Positions 9,061 to 17,062 of a DNA stretch of 64,000 bases are shown one piece after another. The notes under the pieces were generated by a model. That model saw only the letters and a program-made list of their open reading frames with translations, had not been told where the DNA came from and ran no database searches. The stretch is from the NCBI GenBank assembly GCA_028696165.1, contig JAQVHQ010000001.1:105799-169798 (forward strand), in the 5' to 3' direction. Source of the DNA: Lachnospiraceae bacterium. GTDB taxonomy: Bacteria > Bacillota > Clostridia > Lachnospirales > Lachnospiraceae. The first letter of the stretch is position 1. Every line of letters starts with the position of its first letter. The position numbers and the translations under genes are program-made.

Positions 9061-10521
9061 TTATGAAAACAAGGTTTTTACAGTCGGATACAAGGTTACA
9101 AATTTCTGATACCGTTCCTCATATTTTGCAGCAATCTCTGTATCCGGTTCAATGGTATCCACTACTTTGACAATCGCTTTTGCAGCATCTTCTACAGATG
9201 CATATTCACCGCATGCTACCGCTGCAAGCATCGCTCCACCAAGTCCCGGTCCTTCTTCACTGGCGATAACATCTACCTTCATGTTCAGAACATTTGCCAT
9301 AATCTTCTTCCAAAGCGGGCTCTTTGCTCCACCACCGCAGATTTTTGTGCGTTCAATCTTAATTCCCAGAGATTTTGCGACTTCCAGGGAATCACGAATG
9401 GCAAAAGCTACCCCTTCCAGAACAGCCTGTGTCATATCAGCTCTGGTCGTATCCATACTCATACCAATGAACATTCCTCTTGCATCCGGATTGTTATGAG
9501 GAGAACGCTCTCCCATCAGATATGGCAGGAAATAGACCTGATTCTCACCAAGTTTCACAATATCTTTCTGCTCTGTGGCATAATCTTTTGTTCCAATAAT
9601 TTCATCCATCCACCACTTATTGCAGGAAGCGGCACTTAGCATACATCCCATCAGATGATAATGTCCGTCTGCATGGGCAAATGCATGAAGTGCATTATGC
9701 TTGTCCACACCAAATTCCTTACTTGAGATAAAGATAGTTCCGGAAGTTCCAAGAGAGATGTTGCACATACCATCGCCTACTGTTCCGGTACCTACTGCTG
9801 CGGCTGCATTATCACCTGCACCGGCAACGATTTTACAGGACGCTGCTAATCCTAACTCTTTTGCAAGTTCTTCTTTCAATGTTCCTACTACATCATAACT
9901 TTCAAATAACTTTGGAAGCTGTTCTTCTTTAATATGACAGATCTCTATCATTTCTTTGGACCAGCATTTATTCTTCACATCCAAAAGAATCATACCGGAT
10001 GCATCAGAATAATCACAGCAGTGCACTCCCGATAATTTGTATGCAATATAGTCTTTCGGAAGCATGATTTTCTTGATTTTTTTGAAATTCTCCGGCTCAT
10101 TTGCCTCTACCCAGAGAATTTTCGGTGCGGTAAATCCGGCAAATGCAATATTCGCCGTATACTGAGACAGTTTATCTTTTCCGATTTCTTCATTCAGATA
10201 ATTGGTCTCTTTCGATGTTCTTCCATCATTCCAGAGAATAGCCGGACGAATCACCTGATCATTCTCATCTAAGATAACCAGTCCATGCATCTGTCCGCCA
10301 AAACTGATTCCGCCTACCTGACTTCCATCAAATCCTTCAATCAGTTCTTTGATTCCTGTACTAACTGCTTCCCACCAGTCTTCCGGCTTCTGCTCAGACC
10401 ATCCCGGATGTGGGAAATATAATGGATATTCTTTCGAAACAACATTTTTGATTGTACCGTCAGCTTCCATCAAAAGAAGTTTGACTGCTGAAGTACCTAA
10501 ATCAACACCTATATATAACAT
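9061..10521 (-). CDS. xylB: Xylulokinase (FGGY family)
   Basis: Phosphorylates D-xylulose (or a similar ketopentose) with ATP in the cytoplasm. The 486-aa length fits xylulokinase. Visible family features are the N-terminal ATPase core GVDLGTSAVK, the xylulokinase-type GGQMHGLV, ILWNDGR, the FGGY signature region ending in ERSPHNNPDARGMFIGM, and the C-terminal adenosine motif KICGGGAKSPLWKKI. The ATG is preceded by AAGGAGGATACG. It is the last gene of the DUF4867-isomerase-xylB operon under a divergent ROK repressor. A hairpin in the gap before it may modulate its expression. FGGY specificity is hard to read from sequence alone; other ketopentoses remain possible. Confidence 0.88.
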   Translation of the reverse strand: MLYIGVDLGTSAVKLLLMEADGTIKNVVSKEYPLYFPHPGWSEQKPEDWWEAVSTGIKELIEGFDGSQVGGISFGGQMHGLVILDENDQVIRPAILWNDGRTSKETNYLNEEIGKDKLSQYTANIAFAGFTAPKILWVEANEPENFKKIKKIMLPKDYIAYKLSGVHCCDYSDASGMILLDVKNKCWSKEMIEICHIKEEQLPKLFESYDVVGTLKEELAKELGLAASCKIVAGAGDNAAAAVGTGTVGDGMCNISLGTSGTIFISSKEFGVDKHNALHAFAHADGHYHLMGCMLSAASCNKWWMDEIIGTKDYATEQKDIVKLGENQVYFLPYLMGERSPHNNPDARGMFIGMSMDTTRADMTQAVLEGVAFAIRDSLEVAKSLGIKIERTKICGGGAKSPLWKKIMANVLNMKVDVIASEEGPGLGGAMLAAVACGEYASVEDAAKAIVKVVDTIEPDTEIAAKYEERYQKFVTLYPTVKTLFS

Positions 10522-10560
10522 CGTATCCTCCTTGAAATTATCAACTTATTCGCTTAGGCG

Positions 10561-10638
10561 AGGTCCGCCGGACCTTTTTGCCATGATTTGAAACGAAAAA
10601 GGGACGCAGCAAACTCTACATTGTCCACGTCCCTTTTT
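10561..10638 (-). terminator. Two hairpins between isomerase and xylB genes
   Basis: AAAAAGGGACG (10596-10606) pairs with CGTCCCTTTTT (10628-10638), a strong stem with flanking T/A runs on both strands. A second short stem, AGGTCC-GCC-GGACCT, lies at 10561-10575. Both fall inside the presumed operon, so partial termination before xylB is likely. The first stem could end transcription in either direction. Confidence 0.55.
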
Positions 10639-10707
10639 ACATTTACTTCTCGACTGAATATATTTATTTACAGTTTAAGACTCACTGCACTTATATAACT
10701 GTCGTAA

Positions 10708-12192
10708 TTATGCAAATGGGTTTTCTGTTGGATATCTAACACCTGCTGGCTGATTATATCCGATTTCTTCCGGTTCAACACCGATAAATTTAAATACTTC
10801 ATACAATGCTTTTCCAAAATGTCCGAATGCGACAGCACCGTGATGAGGGTAATTTCCTTCAATCAATACATGACGGTAGAATCTTCCCATCTCAGGAATA
10901 GCAAATACTCCAATAGCACCAAATGATTTAGAAGCAACAGGAAGTACTTCACCATGTGCAATATAAGCGCGAAGTTTGTTGTCTGCTGTACTCTGCAATC
11001 TATAGAATGTGATATCTCCAGGAACAATATCTCCCTCTAAAGTACCCTGGGTTACTTCTTCCGGAAGACTTCTTGCCATAATCATCTGATATTTCATATT
11101 GCAGGTGGTAAGTTTTGTAGAGCATGTATTTCCACAATGGAATCCCATGAAGGTATCCTTGTGTGTATAGTTGAATTTGCCTTCAATAGCCTCTGCATAC
11201 ATATCATCCGGAACAGAGTTGTTGATATCTAATAAAGTTACAGCATCATCACTTACACAAGTTCCAATGAACTCGCTTAAAGCACCATAAATATCTACTT
11301 CACAGGATACTGGAATTCCCATTCCTGTCAGACGGCTGTTTACGTAACATGGAACAAATCCAAACTGTGTCTGGAATGCCGGCCAGCATTTTCCTGCAAT
11401 TGTTACATACTCACGATAACCTCTGTGTTCTTCAATCCAGTCTAACAGTGTCAGTTCATACTGTGCTAATTTAGGCAGAATCTCCGGTTTGTGATTTCCA
11501 GCGCCAAGTTCTTCTTCCATCTCTTTTACTTTTGCAGGAATTCTCTCATCTCCGTCATGCTTTTTATATGCTTCAAATAAATCAAGTTCTGAGTTTTCTT
11601 CAATCTCTACCCCTAAGTTATAAAGCTGTTTAATAGGTGCATTACAAGCCAGGAAGTTCAGTGGACGTGGGCCAAAGCTGATAATCTTTAAGCTTGAAAG
11701 TCCAACGATAGCTTTTGCAATCGGAACAAATTCATGAATCATGTCTGCACATTCAGCTGCTGTTCCAACAGGATACTCTGGAATATATGCTTTGATATTG
11801 CGAAGTTTTAAGTTGTAGCTGGCATTTAACATACCACAGTAAGCATCACCACGACCCTGAATCAGGTCATTCTGGCTTTCTTCTGCTGCTGCTACAAACA
11901 TGGATGGTCCGTCAAAATGTTTTGCAAGCAATGTCTCAGAAATTTCCGGTCCAAAGTTGCCAAGATATACTACTAATGCATTACATCCCGCTTTTTTCAC
12001 ATCTTCTAAAGCCTGTACCATATGGATTTCACTCTCTACGATACAGATAGGACATTCATAGATTTCAGCTTCATCATATTTTGCTTTATAAGCTTCGATT
12101 AAAGCTTTTCTTCTGTTAACGGATAATGACTCCGGGAAACAGTCACGACTTACTGCTACGATACCGATTTTTACTTTTGGCATGTTGTTCAT
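10708..12192 (-). CDS. L-fucose/L-arabinose isomerase-family sugar isomerase
   Basis: A 494-aa cytoplasmic enzyme of the fucose/arabinose isomerase superfamily (COG2407-like), expected to interconvert an aldose and a ketose using a divalent metal. Supporting stretches are the N-terminal Rossmann-like IGIVAVSRDCFP, the glycine-rich NALVVYLGNFGPE, and the C-terminal substrate/metal region MGFHCGNTCSTKLTT and HGAVAFGHFGKALYEVFKF. The ATG follows AAAGGAG. Co-transcription with a xylulokinase and DUF4867 under a ROK/XylR-like repressor suggests that it makes the xylulokinase substrate, so it may act on a pentose such as D-xylose, D-lyxose or D-arabinose. No XylA-type isomerase is in the window. 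Exact substrate unknown. Confidence 0.8.
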   Translation of the reverse strand: MNNMPKVKIGIVAVSRDCFPESLSVNRRKALIEAYKAKYDEAEIYECPICIVESEIHMVQALEDVKKAGCNALVVYLGNFGPEISETLLAKHFDGPSMFVAAAEESQNDLIQGRGDAYCGMLNASYNLKLRNIKAYIPEYPVGTAAECADMIHEFVPIAKAIVGLSSLKIISFGPRPLNFLACNAPIKQLYNLGVEIEENSELDLFEAYKKHDGDERIPAKVKEMEEELGAGNHKPEILPKLAQYELTLLDWIEEHRGYREYVTIAGKCWPAFQTQFGFVPCYVNSRLTGMGIPVSCEVDIYGALSEFIGTCVSDDAVTLLDINNSVPDDMYAEAIEGKFNYTHKDTFMGFHCGNTCSTKLTTCNMKYQMIMARSLPEEVTQGTLEGDIVPGDITFYRLQSTADNKLRAYIAHGEVLPVASKSFGAIGVFAIPEMGRFYRHVLIEGNYPHHGAVAFGHFGKALYEVFKFIGVEPEEIGYNQPAGVRYPTENPFA

Positions 12193-12301
12193 TGTTTTTT
12201 CTCCTTTAATTTTGATAGTTTACTGGTTTATGTATCCTTTAGTTATATTGCTTTTTATAGCATTTGCTTACACTACTTACTACTATGCTTACTTGCTGAG
12301 T

Positions 12302-12922
12302 TTAAATTGAAAGATTCTCACCTTTCAGTCCTTCAAACGCACCATCTTTTCCAAGGCCTGCATCCGGATGAGCAATGAGCCATTTATTTCTGGCAAATAA
12401 TAATTTGTCTTCTTCAATAACTACTTTATCGGTAGCCTTATCTGTATTGGTTCCCTTAGGGAGAGCTACTACGCAACGGAAACCAGCTCCGTCTACACCG
12501 CATGGGGCATAGTGAAGTGTGGTTGCAAATACTTCAATCACACTTCCTGCCGGTACAAGAAAGGCTTCCATCTTAGCTGTATCATAGGTAAAATCATCCT
12601 CGATGTCACTTTGTTTTCCTATAATCAGGATTAAATCTGTTGCTGCAATATTAATCTCTGAATCACGATGATATTCCACCGCATTCAACAGATGATTATG
12701 TCCATTGCAATACCCGATCTGTGTTGGCATTCCGCCATACAGACTGTTCTGAATCGCTTCCGCTTCCGGACAGGCCTCTAAACTGGCATCTCCCGGAACA
12801 TATACAACATCCTCAGGAAGTGGTGTCTCTTCCATAGCTTTTAAGATATTACCAACTTCCATCCCCTGGATTACTTTTCCATATGGACGAAATGCCGCAT
12901 CTGTAACTTTCTTAATCTCCAA
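12302..12922 (-). CDS. DUF4867 family protein (cupin-like)
   Basis: A 206-aa soluble protein recognised as DUF4867, a family seen beside sugar isomerases in Firmicutes. It has cupin-like features: GYCNGHNHLLNAVEYHRDSEINIAATDLILI, with two to three His and a Glu that could bind metal, and a later EVFATTLHYAPCGVDGAGFRCVV strand pair. The start is taken as the TTG at 12920-12922, which has AAAGGAG 8 nt upstream; a longer TTG-started frame to 12961 has no ribosome site. It is the first gene of the operon. A role as mutarotase-like or sugar-binding accessory is only inferred; no reaction is established here. Confidence 0.75.
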   Translation of the reverse strand: MEIKKVTDAAFRPYGKVIQGMEVGNILKAMEETPLPEDVVYVPGDASLEACPEAEAIQNSLYGGMPTQIGYCNGHNHLLNAVEYHRDSEINIAATDLILIIGKQSDIEDDFTYDTAKMEAFLVPAGSVIEVFATTLHYAPCGVDGAGFRCVVALPKGTNTDKATDKVVIEEDKLLFARNKWLIAHPDAGLGKDGAFEGLKGENLSI

Positions 12923-12963
12923 TTTTCTTACTCCTTTCTGAGTTATAAAAATATTTTGCAATA

Positions 12964-12986
12964 ATTAGTTTACTGACTGAACTAAA
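12964..12986. promoter_or_regulatory. Probable ROK/XylR operator
   Basis: TTAGTT-N9-AACTAA (12965-12970 and 12980-12985) is an interrupted palindrome about 13 nt downstream of the -10 of the leftward promoter, so it covers the start of the transcript. It resembles Firmicute XylR operators (TTAGTTT half-sites). Bound repressor would block the DUF4867-isomerase-xylB operon. Confidence 0.6.
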
Positions 12987-12998
12987 TATGTTATAACT

Positions 12999-13027
12999 AT
13001 AATAACGCAAGATGAGCAAATGGTCAA
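12999..13027 (-). promoter_or_regulatory. Promoter of the DUF4867-isomerase-xylB operon
   Basis: On the minus strand TTGACC (complement of 13022-13027), a 17-nt spacer and TATTAT (complement of 12999-13004) form a good sigma-A promoter about 75 nt upstream of the DUF4867 start. Confidence 0.6.
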
Positions 13028-13115
13028 GAATTTGTTTATTATTTTTATAATCTTATTTTGCTAAAAATAGCGTTTCAAATATTTGCAATAGAAATTATTG
13101 TTATAGGAGGTTATT

Positions 13116-14240
13116 ATGATTACAGGCAGTAAAGAATTAATTCGAGATATTAATACAAAACTTGTAATTCAGACTGTTATGGATGAGGGACCGATTTCCA
13201 GAGCTGACATTTCTAAGAAACTTGGGCTTACAAAAGCCACTATTTCTGCTATCGTACAGGATTTAATTGACAGACATTTTTTAAAAGAGATTGGAACCGC
13301 CAAAGTCAGCAGCGGAAGAAAACCGGTATTACTGGAGTTTTGCTTTAACTGTGCTTATGGAATCACCGTAGATATTTCCGGAAATAAGCTTACTGTGCTT
13401 TCTGCCACACTCGGCGGAGAACATTGTGAAGTGAAGCAATATTCTTCCGAAAATAATCGGGATATGATTATCACAGAACTTATTCAGGCGATTAGAGCGC
13501 AAAAGGATTTGATTCCAGAATGTCCTTATGGACTTATCGGAATCGCTTTGGGTATTCATGGTATCGTAGATCATGGACAAATTACTTTTACTCCATACTC
13601 AGATTACGCCAATCTGGATTTAGTATCCATTTTAGAAAAAGAGTTCCAGGTTCCTGTTTATGTAGTCAATGAAGCAAATCTCTCTGTACTTGGTGATTAT
13701 ACTTTTCATTATCCCGGAAAAAATGTTGTGGAACTCTCCATACATACCGGTATCGGTCTTGGAATTATTGTGAAGCAGAAATTATTCAGTGGAACTCATG
13801 GGTTTGCCGGAGAATTTGGACATACAATTATACAGGTCGATGGACGCCCTTGTCCCTGCGGGAATAGAGGTTGTCTGGAACAGTATGCTTCTGAGCGGGT
13901 ACTTCTTGCACAACTGGCTGACAAGAAAAAACTTTCTTCTGTATCTGCCGATGACTTTGCCAGACTCTATCAGAAAAAAGATGCGGATGCCATAGAAATC
14001 ATGAACCTTTTTATCAAATATATCGCTATTGCTATCAATAATATTTTAAATACTGTAGACCCGGATATTATCATCATTAACAGTTCCTTTACTATGAACT
14101 TTCCCCAGATTATCCCGGACATTAAAGCTGCTATCAGTGGACGCAATCATGATATCTGCAGTCTGCTCCCATCGGAACTGCAGGACATGTCAATTTTACT
14201 TGGCGGCATCTGCTATGCACGGAATCAGTTTTTAGAATAG
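13116..14240 (+). CDS. ROK family transcriptional repressor, XylR-like
   Basis: A 374-aa ROK-family regulator. Residues 1-70 form a winged helix-turn-helix (QTVMDEGPISRADISKKLGLTKATISAIVQDLIDRHFL); the rest is a sugar-kinase-like sensor domain with the ROK features IHTGIGLGIIV, GFAGEFGHTIIQVDGRPC and the zinc-binding CPCGNRGCLEQYAS. No obvious kinase activity is required. The ATG follows TATAGGAGG. It is divergent from the DUF4867-isomerase-xylB operon and separated from it by a palindromic operator and the operon promoter, the standard layout for a XylR repressor. The inducer is probably the sugar handled by the operon. Confidence 0.9.
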   Translation: MITGSKELIRDINTKLVIQTVMDEGPISRADISKKLGLTKATISAIVQDLIDRHFLKEIGTAKVSSGRKPVLLEFCFNCAYGITVDISGNKLTVLSATLGGEHCEVKQYSSENNRDMIITELIQAIRAQKDLIPECPYGLIGIALGIHGIVDHGQITFTPYSDYANLDLVSILEKEFQVPVYVVNEANLSVLGDYTFHYPGKNVVELSIHTGIGLGIIVKQKLFSGTHGFAGEFGHTIIQVDGRPCPCGNRGCLEQYASERVLLAQLADKKKLSSVSADDFARLYQKKDADAIEIMNLFIKYIAIAINNILNTVDPDIIIINSSFTMNFPQIIPDIKAAISGRNHDICSLLPSELQDMSILLGGICYARNQFLE

Positions 14241-14283
14241 AGAGTTTCTGGTATCGTTTATTTCGATTATTTTTGATACTATG

Positions 14284-14320
14284 CGGGTGAGAATTTTTAT
14301 AAAATTCTTACCCGTGTTTT
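14284..14320 (+). terminator. Terminator of the ROK gene
   Basis: CGGGTGAGAATTTT pairs with AAAATTCTTACCCG (one G-U pair, 3-nt loop), followed by TGTTTT. It lies 43 nt after the ROK stop codon. Confidence 0.85.
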
Positions 14321-14323
14321 AGC

Positions 14324-14498
14324 TTATTGAGGATTTGCATAGGTAATTTTTTCTATTTCCATGCTTTCCCAATACTTTTCACACACCAATTCTGGTTATT
14401 TTTCCTTTTATAGATAATTTTTGCTTTATTGGTTCTCTACTCCATGTATCCTCCTGCAATTCATAAACCATATAAGCACCTGTAAAATCAAAAATCAC
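14324..14498 (-). pseudogene. Decayed protein-coding remnant
   Basis: On the minus strand a reading frame begins at 14498 (VIFDFTGAYMVYELQEDTWS...) and runs to a TGA after KGKITRIGV; a shift of one base then continues in a clearly coding-like frame (CEKYWESMEIEKITYANPQ) to a TAA at 14324-14326. The two parts read as the tail of one protein broken by a frameshift. There is no ribosome site or N-terminus. The family is not recognised. The rest of the 419-nt gap holds the ROK terminator and the promoter region of the radical-SAM operon. Confidence 0.45.
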
Positions 14499-14569
14499 AG
14501 CTCAAAAATATCAGAACATTAGTTTGGTTTTGTATTGCTATTTTCCTATTGTTATGTTAATATGTAAGC

Positions 14570-14583
14570 AGAACATATATTCG
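14570..14583. promoter_or_regulatory. LexA/SOS-box-like site
   Basis: AGAACATATATTCG matches the Gram-positive LexA consensus CGAACRNRYGTTCG at 12 of 14 positions. It lies 16 nt upstream of a TATAAA -10-like hexamer (14599-14604) in front of the putative DNA repair radical-SAM operon. DNA-damage control is inferred. Confidence 0.45.
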
Positions 14584-14606
14584 ATTGTTTGTATTGTGTA
14601 TAAATA

Positions 14607-14626
14607 GAAGTAGTATACACTACTTC
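14607..14626. promoter_or_regulatory. Perfect palindrome in the radical-SAM promoter region
   Basis: GAAGTAGT-ATAC-ACTACTTC is an exact 8-bp inverted repeat with a 4-nt centre, just downstream of the TATAAA hexamer and 34 nt before the GTG start. Position suggests a repressor operator or a 5' hairpin. Confidence 0.5.
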
Positions 14627-14659
14627 ACATAACCAAACCTAAGCCAAAGGAGGATAATT

Positions 14660-16207
14660 GTGGGTGATTTACGGAAGAGTTTATCCATAGGAGAAAAATT
14701 AGAGATTCTGGCAGATGCCGCCAAATATGATGTAGCATGCACTTCCAGTGGCGTAAACCGCAAAGGAAAGTCTGGCAGTCTGGGTAATTCCTGTGCTGCT
14801 GGAATTTGCCACAGTTTTGCCTCTGACGGGCGCTGTGTCTCTCTGCTTAAGATTTTACAGAGTAATGAATGTGTATATGATTGCAAATACTGTTTGAATC
14901 GCTCCAGCAATGACCGTATAAGAACTACGTTTACTCCTGAAGAGGTTTGTCAGCTGGTTATGGAGTTTTATCGGCGTAATTATATAGAAGGTCTATTCTT
15001 AAGTTCCGGAGTAGTTAAGAATCCCACATATACCATGGAACTTATGTATCGTACGCTTTATATGCTTCGAAATCAATATCATTTTAATGGATATATTCAT
15101 GTAAAGGCCATCCCTAATGCCCCCGGAGAGCTGATTGAACAAATTGGCTATCTGGCGGATCGCATGAGTATTAATATGGAACTTCCTACGGAAGACAGCT
15201 TGAAAAAGCTGGCTCCTCATAAAACCCAAAATGGAATTTTAAAACCAATGGAACAGATTCAAAACCGGATTGCAGCCTACCGTCTGACTATTGGAAAAGA
15301 TGCACGCATGGAGCGGAGCGCAAGTAATCGTTATCTCTCCGGCACAATTTTTGAATCACCGCGAAAGAACATTGCTTCAAACATATACACACCATCGAGA
15401 GCAAATACACAGCTGCCCGTTTCTTATGAGAAAACTTTTACACAGTCTGGTACAAATCCATTGCAATCTAGCATAAGCTTATCACAACCTGACATAAATT
15501 CATTGCAGCATCAAGTAACCTCCACTAAAGCTGACAAATACAGTCCGGTACCTTTCGTACCTGCCGGGCAGAGTACACAGATGATTATCGGTGCCACCAG
15601 TGAAAACGACTATCAGCTTCTGACTACCACACAGAGATTATACCAGCAATTTGATTTGAAACGAGTTTTTTATTCCGCTTATGTTCCATTAAATGAAGAT
15701 AGCGCACTGCCCTCATTAGATACCACTCCCCCACTCTTGAGAGAACACAGATTATATCAGGCCGACTGGCTGCTGCGCTACTATGGATTTCATGCAGATG
15801 ATTTGTTAAGTGCTGATAAACCTAATTTTAATGTTTTTTTAGACCCCAAATGCGATTGGGCATTACGCCATCTGGAACTTTTTCCTATGGAGGTTAACAA
15901 AGCTGATTATGCCGATTTGCTCAAAGTTCCTGGAATTGGTATCAAATCTGCTATGCGTATTGTCAACAGCCGACGTAGCGGCCAGCTTACCTTCGATGCC
16001 TTAAAAAAGATGGGAATTGTATTGAAAAGGGCAAAATATTTTATCACCTGTCAGGGAAAGATGATGTATTCTATCCGGATTCAAGAAGACTTTATTACCA
16101 GACAGCTTATTGGTGAGGATTATAAAAGTAGCTGGGACGTGGAGCATCCCACAACCTACAAACAACTGTCACTTTTTGATGATATGAAAAAAGGAGCATT
16201 TCAATGA
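14660..16207 (+). CDS. Putative DNA modification/repair radical SAM protein
   Basis: A 515-aa radical S-adenosylmethionine protein of the TIGR03916 type, a family linked to DNA repair/modification genes. The Fe-S motif is CVYDCKYC (Cys71, 75, 78). Further Cys lie before it (NSCAAGIC). The C-terminus carries a helix-hairpin-helix DNA-binding element (LKVPGIGIKSAMRIVNSRR). The start is GTG at 14660 with AAAGGAGG 6 nt upstream. It overlaps its partner gene by 4 nt. Between about residues 215 and 300 is an S/T/Q/N-rich stretch with imperfect internal repeats, absent as I recall from most relatives (which are near 420 aa) and ending just before the conserved FVPAGQSTQMIIGAT. The reaction is not known. 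Confidence 0.88.
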   Translation: MGDLRKSLSIGEKLEILADAAKYDVACTSSGVNRKGKSGSLGNSCAAGICHSFASDGRCVSLLKILQSNECVYDCKYCLNRSSNDRIRTTFTPEEVCQLVMEFYRRNYIEGLFLSSGVVKNPTYTMELMYRTLYMLRNQYHFNGYIHVKAIPNAPGELIEQIGYLADRMSINMELPTEDSLKKLAPHKTQNGILKPMEQIQNRIAAYRLTIGKDARMERSASNRYLSGTIFESPRKNIASNIYTPSRANTQLPVSYEKTFTQSGTNPLQSSISLSQPDINSLQHQVTSTKADKYSPVPFVPAGQSTQMIIGATSENDYQLLTTTQRLYQQFDLKRVFYSAYVPLNEDSALPSLDTTPPLLREHRLYQADWLLRYYGFHADDLLSADKPNFNVFLDPKCDWALRHLELFPMEVNKADYADLLKVPGIGIKSAMRIVNSRRSGQLTFDALKKMGIVLKRAKYFITCQGKMMYSIRIQEDFITRQLIGEDYKSSWDVEHPTTYKQLSLFDDMKKGAFQ

Positions 16208-16962
16208 TTATATATACATGTGAAGATACATTAGAAGACATGATGACCTGCATCTATGATGCCTGGGCATCAAAACTGGGACATCAAAATATCAGACTTA
16301 TGACAGAACCTATCGGGAATCTGGAATTATTTTGCGAGTATAGGCATGTTCCTGTCAATACTCAGAAAGCAGAATCTGTTATCCGTTCCATACAAAACAA
16401 GATATCTTTCAGCGCATACCAATGTGTATACCGATGTGCCATGTCCTGTGAAACCAATAAGCTGGATGTCATTTATCGCTTTCTGCTTCTTGGTTTCACC
16501 TATGGAGCCGGTGTTATGGATATGCTTCAACATCCTGCTGTTATGTCTATCTTTGAGATTAACCGTAAAGTTACCAACGAATCACACCTGTTTAGAGAAT
16601 TTACCCGTTTTATAAGTATGAAGGGAAATGTTCTTACCGCACATATTGAGCCCAAATCAGACATTCTCACCATGCTGGCACCTCATTTTCAGGATAGAAT
16701 GCCGTCTGAAAACTGGATGATTATCGATGATAATCGAAGAACTGCGGTTGTACATCCAAAGGATACTGATTACTATCTAACCAGCCTGTCTCAAGAAGAA
16801 TTTCATCGGCTTTCAAACTTAGAGGATACTGCAGATCCTTACGTAGCATTGTGGAAAAACTTCTTTCAGACAATTGGTATCAAAGAGAGGAAAAATCCAA
16901 CCTGTCAGAGAAATCACATTCCACTCTGGTATCGAAAACATGCAACTGAATTCCAACTCTGA
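16204..16962 (+). CDS. TIGR03915/DUF4130 family DNA metabolism protein
   Basis: A 252-aa protein that is the usual operon partner of the TIGR03916 radical SAM protein. It opens with IIYTCEDTLEDMMTCIYDAWASKLGH, a family hallmark, and has a C-terminal DUF4130-like portion (FREFTRFISMKGNVLTAHIEPKSDIL, HFQDRMPSENWMIIDDNRRTAVVHP, LWKNFFQTIGIKERKNPTCQRNHIPLWYRKHATEF). The ATG overlaps the radical-SAM stop, indicating coupled translation. In other bacteria this pair can occur with uracil-DNA-glycosylase-like enzymes; none is seen here. It is convergent with the helicase gene, with 100 nt between the two stop codons. Biochemical role unknown; a DNA base repair or modification role is inferred from family context. 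Confidence 0.88.
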   Translation: MIIYTCEDTLEDMMTCIYDAWASKLGHQNIRLMTEPIGNLELFCEYRHVPVNTQKAESVIRSIQNKISFSAYQCVYRCAMSCETNKLDVIYRFLLLGFTYGAGVMDMLQHPAVMSIFEINRKVTNESHLFREFTRFISMKGNVLTAHIEPKSDILTMLAPHFQDRMPSENWMIIDDNRRTAVVHPKDTDYYLTSLSQEEFHRLSNLEDTADPYVALWKNFFQTIGIKERKNPTCQRNHIPLWYRKHATEFQL

Positions 16963-17062
16963 TGTAATTATTTTCTTTTTGTTCTCTTGTAACAATTGAA
17001 GCGACATGGCTAACTGAGCAGTATTGGAAATCACCTGCGTAGGACTGTAGAACTCTCCATAA

